In this document: piece by piece, positions 17,275 to 24,334 of the stretch
Layout of the letters: every line of letters starts with the position of its first letter
How positions within the stretch are numbered: the first letter of the stretch is position 1
Origin: JANQPX01 sp041398025
GTDB lineage: Bacteria; Pseudomonadota; Alphaproteobacteria; Geminicoccales; Geminicoccaceae
Assembly: GCA_041398025.1 (NCBI GenBank)
Contig: JAWKVM010000025.1
Span: forward strand, 1-64,000
Length of the DNA stretch: 64,000 bases
Direction of reading: 5' to 3'
The notes under the pieces: generated by a model
Database searches by the model: none
What the model saw: the letters and a program-made list of their open reading frames with translations, nothing else
What the model was told of the DNA's origin: nothing
Made by a program: the position numbers and the translations under genes

Positions 17275-18482
17275 GAGGCGAGGTCCCAGAGAAGGACGCG
17301 GTTGTTGCCGCTGTCGGCGATCACCACGGTGCGCTCGCAGATCGAGACGGCATAGGGCCAGCATAGCGAATCGCGCGTCGCATTGCGCCAGCGATTGTCG
17401 CCCTTGCTGGCGAAATCGGGCTGGCCGGCAAGACGCGTCGCGACCGCGTCCGCGGAAAGATCATCATAGCCGAGCAGGCGGGAGTTCGCCGTGTCGGCAA
17501 CGATCAGGCGACTGCCTTTGGTGAACCGACTGCCGGCGGCAGCCAGGCCGTAGGGCATGTTCAGGCTGGCGGCATCCGGCAGATAGCGGCCGCGATTGTG
17601 CTCGACCTGATCGGGCGCCGCCTGGCCCAGGATGAGGTCGGCGGGCTGACCGCTTTCCGGGCGCGGCGTGTTCCAGACCATGATGCGGTTGTTGCCGGCA
17701 TCGGTGACCGCGAGCCGGCCGTCGATCACCGCGATCTGGTGCGGCCAGCGCATGGTCGCGGCATCGGGGCCGCGGCCGGCGTTCTCGTCCCGGCAGGTCA
17801 TGTCCTCCTGGCCGAGCACCGCATCCGCCGGCTGGCCCTGCTCCACCGGCGGCCGGTCCCAGATCAGCACGCGGCGATTGCCGGTATCGGCGACATAGAG
17901 ACGCTCGCCGTCGGCATGGACGCCGTAGCACCAGTTGAGGGTACCGGGGCCGGCATCGAGCCGGCCCCGGTTGGCCAGAACGGATCTGCAGTCCGGCTGG
18001 CCGAGCCCAAGATCAGCCGGCACGCGGCTGTCCTCGGGCAACTCGTTCCAGATCAGCACCCGGTGATTCCAGGCATCGGCGACGGCGAGGCCCCGGCCGT
18101 AGCGGGTGATCCCGGTGGGCACGTTGACGCTGGCGGCATCGGGGGTCGCGCGCTTGCCGTTTCGCCCCTCGCTCGCGAAATCCTTCTGGCCGATCACCCA
18201 GTCGGCGGGCGCCTGGTCGTGGTCGGGCCGGCGGCGCCAGCCGAGCAGGCGGTGATGGCCGGTATCCGCGACCCAGAGCGGCCCGTCCGGGCTCACCAGG
18301 CAGCCGCCGCGCGGGCCGAAAAGGCTGGTGCGGCTCGGCGTCACGGGGGCCGGCAGATCGGCCATCTCGGCGCCCAGGATCACCGCTGCCCCTCCCCCCT
18401 CCAGCAGGGAGGCAGGGGAGGCAGGGCCTCCAGCCTTCACAAGATCAGGTCTGGGCGCTGGGGGATTGAGGGCGACGCGCAT
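17271..18482 (-). CDS. NHL-repeat beta-propeller protein of the hydrogenase operon
   Basis: A 403-aa protein built from about six NHL-type blades, each with a pattern like LWVADTGHHRLLGW, LAVADAWNHRVLIW, LYVADTGNRRVLIW, LAVTDAGNNRIMVW and VIADSGNNRVLLW. Each is followed by a linker ending in a GQ(P/E)DF element and N(R/V)G. No signal peptide or enzymatic motif is seen, so it is probably a cytoplasmic scaffold. Such proteins recur in group 1h hydrogenase loci without a known job. Its start (18482) is two bases beyond the end of the NifU-Rieske gene. Confidence 0.85.
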   Translation of the reverse strand: MRVALNPPAPRPDLVKAGGPASPASLLEGGGAAVILGAEMADLPAPVTPSRTSLFGPRGGCLVSPDGPLWVADTGHHRLLGWRRRPDHDQAPADWVIGQKDFASEGRNGKRATPDAASVNVPTGITRYGRGLAVADAWNHRVLIWNELPEDSRVPADLGLGQPDCRSVLANRGRLDAGPGTLNWCYGVHADGERLYVADTGNRRVLIWDRPPVEQGQPADAVLGQEDMTCRDENAGRGPDAATMRWPHQIAVIDGRLAVTDAGNNRIMVWNTPRPESGQPADLILGQAAPDQVEHNRGRYLPDAASLNMPYGLAAAGSRFTKGSRLIVADTANSRLLGYDDLSADAVATRLAGQPDFASKGDNRWRNATRDSLCWPYAVSICERTVVIADSGNNRVLLWDLAS

Positions 18483-18484
18483 GA

Positions 18485-19369
18485 TCAGGCTTCCAGCTGC
18501 ACGTCGACGCGATCCTCGACCACGCGCACCACCAGGGGTTCGAGCTGGACCTCGGGTGCGGTCAGGCATTCGCCGGAGGCGAGGTCATATCGAAAGCCGT
18601 GATGGGGGCAGGTGATGATCCCGTCCTCGACCGCGCCGCCATCCAGCGGCATGCCGAGATGGGCGCAGGCATTGCGAAAGCAGGCGATATGATCGCCGCT
18701 GCGGCTGAAGATCAGCGCCTCGCCGGCGACGGACAGCATGACGGCGTCGCCTTCCGGGAGATCGGCGAGCGCCAGGGCCTTTCGCCAGACGCCGTTTCGC
18801 TGCTTGGCGAAGGGGCTCTGGAAATGGACCGTGCCGTCGCCCTGGCTGCCCGCAAGGCCCTTGGCCTGCCTGATCTCGGTGATCTCCGGGCAATGCTCGC
18901 GGATCGCGCGCTTGACGCCGGCGGTGAAGGTCAGGACCGAGGCCGGGCAATGGTCGCAATTGCCGAGAAAGCGCACCTCGACCGCGGCGGGCGGGATCAC
19001 ACGCACCAGCTCGACATCGCCGCCATGGCTGGCGAGCGTCGGGCGGATCGATGTGAGCGCGGTCTCGACCCGTTCCTGCAGGCTGGGCCGGATCAGCCCG
19101 TGATGGCGGAGAACCGCGTAGACCACCTCGTCCTCGGCCGAGCGCCGGAGCGCCTGCAGCGCGTCCGGCAGGTCCTTCAGCCCGGCGATCAGCCGGCGCA
19201 GCGCCTCACGATCCAGGGCTTCGACCGCATCCCGAAGGCGGTTCACGTTCGCCTTCGAGGTCTCGTCGAGCGACGTGGCAAGCGCGGCCTCGGCCGCCTC
19301 CACCTCGCCGAGCAGCTCGTCGAGCCCGGGGGCTTCGGCGAGGTCGGGGCGAGGTGCGGGCGCGTTCAT
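18485..19369 (-). CDS. NifU-like/Rieske fusion iron-sulfur protein
   Basis: A 294-aa two-domain iron-sulfur protein. Residues about 95-165 are a NifU C-terminal domain with CDHC (Cys138, Cys141). Residues about 185-290 are a Rieske domain with CAHL (Cys235, His237) and CPHHG (Cys254, His257), the complete [2Fe-2S] ligand set. Residues 1-90 are helical. It has no signal peptide or membrane anchor. In mycobacterial group 1h and 2a hydrogenase loci a putative iron-sulfur protein is proposed to pass electrons to the quinone pool; this gene is the natural counterpart here, but that role is inferred. Confidence 0.88.
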   Translation of the reverse strand: MNAPAPRPDLAEAPGLDELLGEVEAAEAALATSLDETSKANVNRLRDAVEALDREALRRLIAGLKDLPDALQALRRSAEDEVVYAVLRHHGLIRPSLQERVETALTSIRPTLASHGGDVELVRVIPPAAVEVRFLGNCDHCPASVLTFTAGVKRAIREHCPEITEIRQAKGLAGSQGDGTVHFQSPFAKQRNGVWRKALALADLPEGDAVMLSVAGEALIFSRSGDHIACFRNACAHLGMPLDGGAVEDGIITCPHHGFRYDLASGECLTAPEVQLEPLVVRVVEDRVDVQLEA

Positions 19370-19377
19370 CGATCGGC

Positions 19378-19602
19378 TCAGCGGTATTTCAGGTCTTTGA
19401 AGAGATAGGGCTGCACGGCGCCGCCGAGCGCGCCCGCGACGATCGCCGCCAGCCAGACCGGGAGGCCGATCAGCGCCAGGACAAGGGTCAGCACCGCGGT
19501 GCCGCCGGCGCCGATCGCGACCTTCTGCATCACCTCGCCATTGTTCTGAAAGAGCTTTCCCTGAACGAAAAGCTGGATCGAATGCTTGGCCATGTCGAGC
19601 AT
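19378..19602 (-). CDS. Small membrane protein of the hydrogenase operon (74 aa)
   Basis: A 74-aa protein with an amphipathic N-terminus (KHSIQLFVQGKLFQNN) and one long or two short hydrophobic segments (about residues 28-62). It ends in a charged KDLKYR. I do not recognise a family. It lies immediately after another small membrane gene (11 bp gap) and 8 bp before the NifU-Rieske gene, so the three are surely co-translated. A membrane docking or quinone-contact role for the soluble hydrogenase is a reasonable guess. Confidence 0.7.
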   Translation of the reverse strand: MLDMAKHSIQLFVQGKLFQNNGEVMQKVAIGAGGTAVLTLVLALIGLPVWLAAIVAGALGGAVQPYLFKDLKYR

Positions 19603-19613
19603 CAGCGTCTCCC

Positions 19614-19811
19614 TCAGCCGATCAGCGCGTAGAGGATGAGCCCGACCAGCACACCGAGAAACCCGGCCATCGGCCCGTAGAAGGCGCCCATCATCGCGGC
19701 GAGCTCATTGCCGATATGCTTGCCGCCGACGATGATGCCGCCGAGCGCACCGCCGCCGAGCGACGCGATCAAGGCGAGGATCAAGGCGCCGATGAACAGC
19801 CCTGCGCTCAT
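19614..19811 (-). CDS. Very small glycine-rich membrane protein of the hydrogenase operon (65 aa)
   Basis: A 65-aa protein, almost entirely hydrophobic and glycine-rich, with two helices (about residues 3-25 and 42-64) and a short polar link (GGKHIGNEL). The ATG at 19811 follows a short direct repeat (GCTCGACACCTCGTTTGC is doubled just upstream). No family recognised. It is paired with the 74-aa membrane protein. The reading frame continues upstream through the TPR gene on the same strand, so the exact start rests on hydrophobicity and position. Confidence 0.65.
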   Translation of the reverse strand: MSAGLFIGALILALIASLGGGALGGIIVGGKHIGNELAAMMGAFYGPMAGFLGVLVGLILYALIG

Positions 19812-19854
19812 CGCTCGACACCTCGTTTGCGCTCGACACCTCGTTTGCCGTTTC

Positions 19855-20862
19855 TCATGACATCTCTCCCGATAGCAGATCCCGTGAACTGCCGTTGGCG
19901 CCTGCGCTGGCATCGAGCTCGGCCATGGCTCCCGCCACGACCGAGGCTTTTCCCCGGTCGCCATGGCGCTCGAAGATCGCCTTGGCCTCGGCGTAGAGCA
20001 GGAGCGCCGCCTGCACCGAGCCTTCGCCGCCGCGCTCAGGCCGGGCAGGATCGTCCGGCAGGTTGGCGAGGCAATTGGCCTTGTTGGCGATGGTGTTGGC
20101 GTATTCGATCGGCGTGGTCTCGGGCCGGCGCACCTTGAGCGCCTCGTCATAGGCCTCGAGCGCTCTCAGATTGTTGGCGACGGGGTGGGCGCTGGAGGCG
20201 TATTGCAGCGCATTGCCGAGATTGTTCTGCAGCATGGCGTATTCGCTGGGATGGTCGATCAGATTGACCACCGAGAGCCCGTCCTCGAAGGACTGGACGG
20301 CGAGCGCCTCGCGCATCTTGCCGTGCTCGTCGGTAAAGGGGATCGAGAGAAAGGCGGTCGCGAGATTGTTCTGCAGGATCGCGTATTCCTTCGGATACTG
20401 CGTCCTGTCGAAGGTGCGAAGCGCCTCCTGATAGGCCTTGATCGCATCGCCGATCGGGGCCTTGTGGAGCGCGGCGAGGCTTTGCAGGCAAAGGCCGATG
20501 TTCATCAGAAGCTCGGCCACTTCCTCCGGCCGGCCGTCGGCTTCGAGCACCGGGCGCGCCGCCTCGAACTGTTTTCGCGCCTGCAGCAGAGGGGCGCCGT
20601 CCTCGGAGGGCAGCGCCTGCAGCGCGGTGCCGAGGCGGGCGTCGATCCTCGCGGCGAACAGCAGATCGGCGTCGCCGGCGAGGTCACGCGCCCTCTCGTA
20701 GAGGGCGATCGCCTGATGGAGCTCGTCCGGGGATTTCGGCCTGGTCTGGAGGCCGATCGCGATCTGCATCAGCATCTCGGCGCGCTCGGCCGGCGGCAGG
20801 GTGTCATCCTCGGCCGCTCGCAACGCCGCTTCGACTTCCGCCGTGGCTCGCGATTTGTGCAC
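19855..20862 (-). CDS. TPR-like repeat protein of the hydrogenase operon
   Basis: A 335-aa soluble helical protein with tetratricopeptide-like repeats (units such as EYAILQNNLATAFLSI and EYAMLQNNLGNALQYA, each followed by a ALxxYEEAL-like helix). No enzymatic motif. Proteins of this type accompany actinobacterial-type hydrogenases, and an assembly or scaffold role is likely. It is preceded by an 88-bp gap holding a palindrome shared with the main promoter region, so transcription may be re-initiated or modulated here. Confidence 0.8.
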   Translation of the reverse strand: MHKSRATAEVEAALRAAEDDTLPPAERAEMLMQIAIGLQTRPKSPDELHQAIALYERARDLAGDADLLFAARIDARLGTALQALPSEDGAPLLQARKQFEAARPVLEADGRPEEVAELLMNIGLCLQSLAALHKAPIGDAIKAYQEALRTFDRTQYPKEYAILQNNLATAFLSIPFTDEHGKMREALAVQSFEDGLSVVNLIDHPSEYAMLQNNLGNALQYASSAHPVANNLRALEAYDEALKVRRPETTPIEYANTIANKANCLANLPDDPARPERGGEGSVQAALLLYAEAKAIFERHGDRGKASVVAGAMAELDASAGANGSSRDLLSGEMS

Positions 20863-20943
20863 GCGGCCTCCCCTTTTCCGTTTGCGCCATCGTTTGACGG
20901 ACAGTAGGGGATTCTACGTACCCTGTCTAGCGACTTTGCTGAC

Positions 20944-20960
20944 TGTAAACTTAGTTTGCA
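20944..20960. promoter_or_regulatory. Palindrome TGTAAAC-TTA-GTTTGCA, second copy of a shared operator-like motif
   Basis: Seven-base arms with one mismatch around a 3-bp spacer. It overlaps the stop codon of the 105-aa protein gene and lies about 82 bp upstream of the TPR gene start. The same motif, without mismatch, lies at 25458-25474 upstream of the hydrogenase promoter. Confidence 0.6.
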
Positions 20961-21268
20961 GAATCCAGCACCAGACCGGCCCAATCGGTTCGCCAGGAGG
21001 CCGCGGGCTGTCTTTCGGTTTCGCCGTCGATGCCGTGATCGAGGAAGAAATCGGCGGCCTGCACCACGCGGTCGCCCCGGCTGTTGCGCAGCTTCAGGAG
21101 ATAGCCGCCGCCGGCGAGATGGCGCACCGGCATGATCACGATGCGCTCCTCGCGCCAGAGCAGGATCACGCCCTCGATGCCGGCGAAATAGCGCGCGACG
21201 AGCGCCGCCGGCAGGTAGATCGCGCCGCGGCCGATGGTGACCTGTGCCTCGCCGTCAGTCCCCGGCAT
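20951..21268 (-). CDS. Conserved-type hydrogenase accessory protein of unknown function (105 aa)
   Basis: A 105-aa soluble protein (MPGTDGEAQVTIGRGAIYLPAALVARYF...). The beta-rich core (VILLWREERIVIMPV, GGGYLLKLRNSRGDRVVQAADFF) recalls small SpoVT/AbrB- or SH3-like folds. I cannot name a family. Its start lies inside the 3' end of the maturation protease gene (14-bp overlap), so it belongs to the hydrogenase set. Confidence 0.7.
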   Translation of the reverse strand: MPGTDGEAQVTIGRGAIYLPAALVARYFAGIEGVILLWREERIVIMPVRHLAGGGYLLKLRNSRGDRVVQAADFFLDHGIDGETERQPAASWRTDWAGLVLDSAN

Positions 21269-21761
21269 CGGTGGGTATGGGGGCGGGGACCGGCTTCGCC
21301 CAGGCCTCGATCCGCGCTTTCAGCCGCGCCTCGACCGCCGCCGCCGCCGCTTCGACCGCGGGCGAGAGGTCGAGGCCGAAATCGGTGCTCGCCGCCTCGA
21401 TCAGAACGACGCCGATGTCGTCGGGAAAGGTGTCGCCGAAGATGCGCTGGCCGGCATAGAGCGCATCGTCCCAGCGAAAGTCGTGCAGGTTGAAGCTGGG
21501 GGCGGGCTTTCGCGCGAGCTCCTCACCCGGCACCTCGAACACGGCGCCGGGCTCGCTGCCGGAGACGCAGGCGTCGACGATGATCAGGGCGGACGCCCCC
21601 TTGGCCTGGAACATCACCTCCATGCCGCCGGTGCCCGCATCGAAGACGCGCACGCCCTCGACCGGCCGCTCCTGCAGCCAGGCCTGGAGACGTTGCGCCA
21701 CGACCACGCCGACGCCGTCGTCCGAGCGATTGAGATTGCCGCAGCCGATGATGGTCAGCAT
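21255..21761 (-). CDS. [NiFe] hydrogenase maturation endopeptidase (HyaD/HybD family)
   Basis: A 168-aa protease of the HybD family. It has the Ni-sensing N-terminal GCGNLNRSDDGVGV (about residues 6-19), the metal Asp in FDAGTGG (about 40-46), LIIVDACVSG and the HDF histidine (about 93). It removes the C-terminal peptide of the large subunit after Ni insertion. It sits four genes downstream of hhyL, whose C-terminus carries the expected cleavage motif. Confidence 0.93.
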   Translation of the reverse strand: MLTIIGCGNLNRSDDGVGVVVAQRLQAWLQERPVEGVRVFDAGTGGMEVMFQAKGASALIIVDACVSGSEPGAVFEVPGEELARKPAPSFNLHDFRWDDALYAGQRIFGDTFPDDIGVVLIEAASTDFGLDLSPAVEAAAAAVEARLKARIEAWAKPVPAPIPTDAGD

Positions 21762-21885
21762 GACCTCATCCTGCCATCGGCAGTTGATTCACCTGCCTGA
21801 GACCCTGCTTGCGAGACAGTGAAAACTTGGCGGCATACCGTGGATCCGGGTTCCGCCAGTCCAAGTCCATGAGGTGGCCACGCCA

Positions 21886-22200
21886 CTAGATGCGCCAGAG
21901 GCGGCAGGACCATGCGGGCTCGACCGGCAACATGAGTTCGGGGAGCTCGCAGAATTTGCGATGCTTCAGGTAGTACATGCAGGTCTCGCAGGGCTGCTCC
22001 AGGTCGTGATGGACATAGGTGTAGTCGGTGAAGCCGCCGGCCTTTAGCTTGCCGACATCGTCGTCCGGCGCGAGCGTTCGAAGCTCGGCGATGATCCGGT
22101 TCCAGGCCGCCTGGTCGTCGGCGCGCGGCGTGACGTCGGTCTGGAGGCCGTCCTTCAGCAGCTTTGCGAGTTCCTGGCGCTTGGCATCGTCGTCGCTCAT
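21886..22200 (-). CDS. HiPIP-like four-cysteine protein 2 of the hydrogenase operon
   Basis: A 104-aa protein. Cysteines at 71, 74, 84 and 99 lie in CETCMYYL, KFCELPEL and WSCRLWRI, the Cys-X2-Cys-X(n)-Cys-X(n)-Cys plus aromatic pattern of high-potential iron-sulfur proteins. The N-terminal 65 residues are helical and charged, and no export signal is seen. It is a paralogue of the gene at 22260-22574, with identical length and identical cysteine positions. An electron-carrier role for the hydrogenase is likely but inferred. Confidence 0.75.
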   Translation of the reverse strand: MSDDDAKRQELAKLLKDGLQTDVTPRADDQAAWNRIIAELRTLAPDDDVGKLKAGGFTDYTYVHHDLEQPCETCMYYLKHRKFCELPELMLPVEPAWSCRLWRI

Positions 22201-22259
22201 CGCTTCGCTCCCTCAATCTCCCACGCCAAGTCAACGAACTGGCCGTGCCAGCCACGCCA

Positions 22260-22574
22260 CTAGATGCGCCAGAGGCGGCACCACCATTCGGGCTCGACCG
22301 GCACGGCGAGCTCGGGCAGGTCGCACCATTTGCGGTGGACCAGGTAGTACATGCATTCCTGGCAGCGCTGCTTTTCCTCGCCATAGGGATGGTTGACGAA
22401 GCCGCCGATCACCAGCTTGGCCTTCAGATCCCCCGGGTCGAGGGCGCGCAGCTCGTCCAGGATCTTGGCGAATTCCCTGTCGGTCTCGGGGAACGGCTCG
22501 GTCTGCGTCTCGAGGCCGTCCGACAGCAGCTTGTCGATTCGTCGAAGAAGTTCGTCATGTGCCTCGCCACCCAT
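22260..22574 (-). CDS. HiPIP-like four-cysteine protein 1 of the hydrogenase operon
   Basis: A 104-aa protein with cysteines at 71, 74, 84 and 99 (CQECMYYL, KWCDLPEL, WWCRLWRI), the same spacing as its neighbour at 21886-22200. The two share the last about 35 residues almost fully and diverge in the N-terminal half. I start at MGGEAHDEL (22574). It is the first gene after hhyL, so it is the best candidate for the direct electron acceptor of the hydrogenase. Confidence 0.75.
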   Translation of the reverse strand: MGGEAHDELLRRIDKLLSDGLETQTEPFPETDREFAKILDELRALDPGDLKAKLVIGGFVNHPYGEEKQRCQECMYYLVHRKWCDLPELAVPVEPEWWCRLWRI

Positions 22575-22700
22575 CGCCCTGTCTTTCTGCCTGCCGATCG
22601 ACGTCGGCTGAACAACTCCCCTATCCCTGAAATAGACCGATCGCCATGGGACGAGAAAGGACCGGCGACGCCGCAGGGGAGGCCAAGCGGCGCCGCCGGA

Positions 22701-22726
22701 GACCGCCTCTCCCCCTTCAGGCGGTC
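22701..22726 (-). terminator. Stem-loop over the hhyL stop codon
   Basis: GACCGCC (22701-22707) and GGCGGTC (22720-22726) form a 7-bp stem, extendable by CCG/CGG outside a small bulge, with a 12-nt loop that includes the hhyL stop codon. There is no T-run, so it is more likely an mRNA-stabilising or attenuating hairpin separating hhySL from the accessory genes than a full terminator. Confidence 0.4.
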
Positions 22727-24318
22727 CGGAACCTCGCAAGCTCCTTGCCGGTCTTGGCGTCGTGGGCGTGGACGGTGCAGACCAGGCAGCTGTCGTAGGA
22801 GCGGCAGACATGGCCGACCTCGACCGGATCGGTGGGGTCCTGGATCGGGGCGCCGATCAGGCTTTCCTCGATCGGACCGCGCTCGCCGTCGGCGGCGCGC
22901 GGACCGACATTCCAGGTGGTGGGGGCGATAATCTGGTAGTTCTTGATCTTGCCGCCCTCGACGTCGATCCAGTGGCAAAGGGCGCCGCGGATCGCCTCGG
23001 TGGCGCCCCAGCCGCGGCCGTCCTTCTCGGTCGGCTTGACGTACCAGGGATCGTTCAGGCGGAACTCCTTCAGGCAGTGCTCGGCCTGGCGATAGAGCTT
23101 GACCCCTTCATGCATGCGCGCGAAGTGGCGAAGCAGCACGCTGGCGCCGCCGAGATTCTTGTACATGTCGAGCACCAGCGGGTCGTGATGCTGCCAGTCC
23201 TCGCCATGCCTGCCGCCGGCGATCACCTGGCGGGCGAGCGGCCCGGCCTCGAGGCGGCCGTTGTCGTCATGGCGAACGGCGGTGCACCAGGAATACTTGC
23301 CGTCGACATCGATCTCGTTCTTCTGGACAGGCCTGGTCACCCGGTCATAGGGGTGAACCTCGGGCGCGTCCTCGTACCAGGCGTGGGTGACGTCCTCGCG
23401 GGTGAAGCCCTGCTCCATCAGCTTGTGGCTGTCGGTGGCACCGTCATAGACGCCGCTTTTCATGATCAGGGCGGCGTTGCGGCCGTCGATCGTCGGCTTT
23501 TGATATTTGTCCTCATGGGGGAGATAGCCCCAGGAGATGTATTTGCCGTGGCCCTTGCCATATTTGTCGAGGCCGACATCCATGCCCATGCGCCAGTACA
23601 GGCCGAGGTCGGAATTGGCGTGCTCGGGCTTCTCGTTCAGCCAGGCCATGAAGTCGTCATAGCTCTGGATCTCCTCATAGCGCTCGAGCGAGCAGCCGAG
23701 CCACATGGATTCGATCCAGTTCTGGCGGAAATATTCGAGGATCGAGTAGGCGCGGGTGACGTCGGTGAGGGTCGGCGCGCACATCACGCCGCCCGGCACC
23801 ATATAGCTGGAATGGGGCCACTGCCCGCCCAGGAGCGCGTAGATCTCGACCGGCCGGCCGGAGATGGTGACGCCATGCTCGTAATGGGTGCCGGTGAAGG
23901 GCGCCCAGCGCTTGACCGCCTCCTCGTAATACTGGCTTCCCTGGTAGTTCTTGTTGGTGAGGTCGATCATGAAGAGGCCGTAGTGATGCCTTGGCAGGCT
24001 CTGCAGGCTCTCCACGATCTGGCCGAGATTCCGCGCGAGAATCGCGTTGCGCGGGACCTCGGTGCCCCAGGCGGTGTCCAGCGCCCAGGCGGCGCAGGTG
24101 AGATGCGACGCACCGCAGATGCCGCAGGCGCGCGGCGTGACCACGAGCCCGGCCTGCGGGTCCTTGTCCTTCAGGATCACCTCGAAGCCGCGAAACAGCT
24201 CCGCATGGGTCCAGGCGTTGACCACGACGCCATCTTGAATGTCGACCCGGACGTCGAGATCGCCCTCGACCCGGCCGACCGGCGAGATATCGAGGGTTTG
24301 AACGGCTGCTTGTGACAT
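22717..24318 (-). CDS. hhyL: Group 1h [NiFe] hydrogenase large subunit
   Basis: A 533-aa catalytic subunit. The two Ni-Fe cysteine pairs are present: RACGICGASH (Cys65, Cys68) near the N-terminus and DSCLVCTVH (Cys511, Cys514) at the end. About 16 residues follow His517, the peptide removed by the maturation protease. The L1 and L2 forms (RACGICG, DSCLVCTVH) are those of actinobacterial-type group 1h enzymes, which are O2-insensitive and oxidise atmospheric H2. No export signal. It lies 16 bp downstream of hhyS. Confidence 0.95.
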   Translation of the reverse strand: MSQAAVQTLDISPVGRVEGDLDVRVDIQDGVVVNAWTHAELFRGFEVILKDKDPQAGLVVTPRACGICGASHLTCAAWALDTAWGTEVPRNAILARNLGQIVESLQSLPRHHYGLFMIDLTNKNYQGSQYYEEAVKRWAPFTGTHYEHGVTISGRPVEIYALLGGQWPHSSYMVPGGVMCAPTLTDVTRAYSILEYFRQNWIESMWLGCSLERYEEIQSYDDFMAWLNEKPEHANSDLGLYWRMGMDVGLDKYGKGHGKYISWGYLPHEDKYQKPTIDGRNAALIMKSGVYDGATDSHKLMEQGFTREDVTHAWYEDAPEVHPYDRVTRPVQKNEIDVDGKYSWCTAVRHDDNGRLEAGPLARQVIAGGRHGEDWQHHDPLVLDMYKNLGGASVLLRHFARMHEGVKLYRQAEHCLKEFRLNDPWYVKPTEKDGRGWGATEAIRGALCHWIDVEGGKIKNYQIIAPTTWNVGPRAADGERGPIEESLIGAPIQDPTDPVEVGHVCRSYDSCLVCTVHAHDAKTGKELARFRTA

Positions 24319-24334
24319 GGTTTCTTCCTCCCGA

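Noticed and set aside
15034..17355. 773-aa plus-strand open frame opposite hypF
   Set aside because: It is antisense to a perfectly conserved HypF, has no motifs, and is explained by the codon bias of a GC-rich gene leaving the complementary frame open.
22762..24315. 517-aa plus-strand open frame opposite hhyL
   Set aside because: Shadow of the hydrogenase large subunit gene; no independent start signal or domain.
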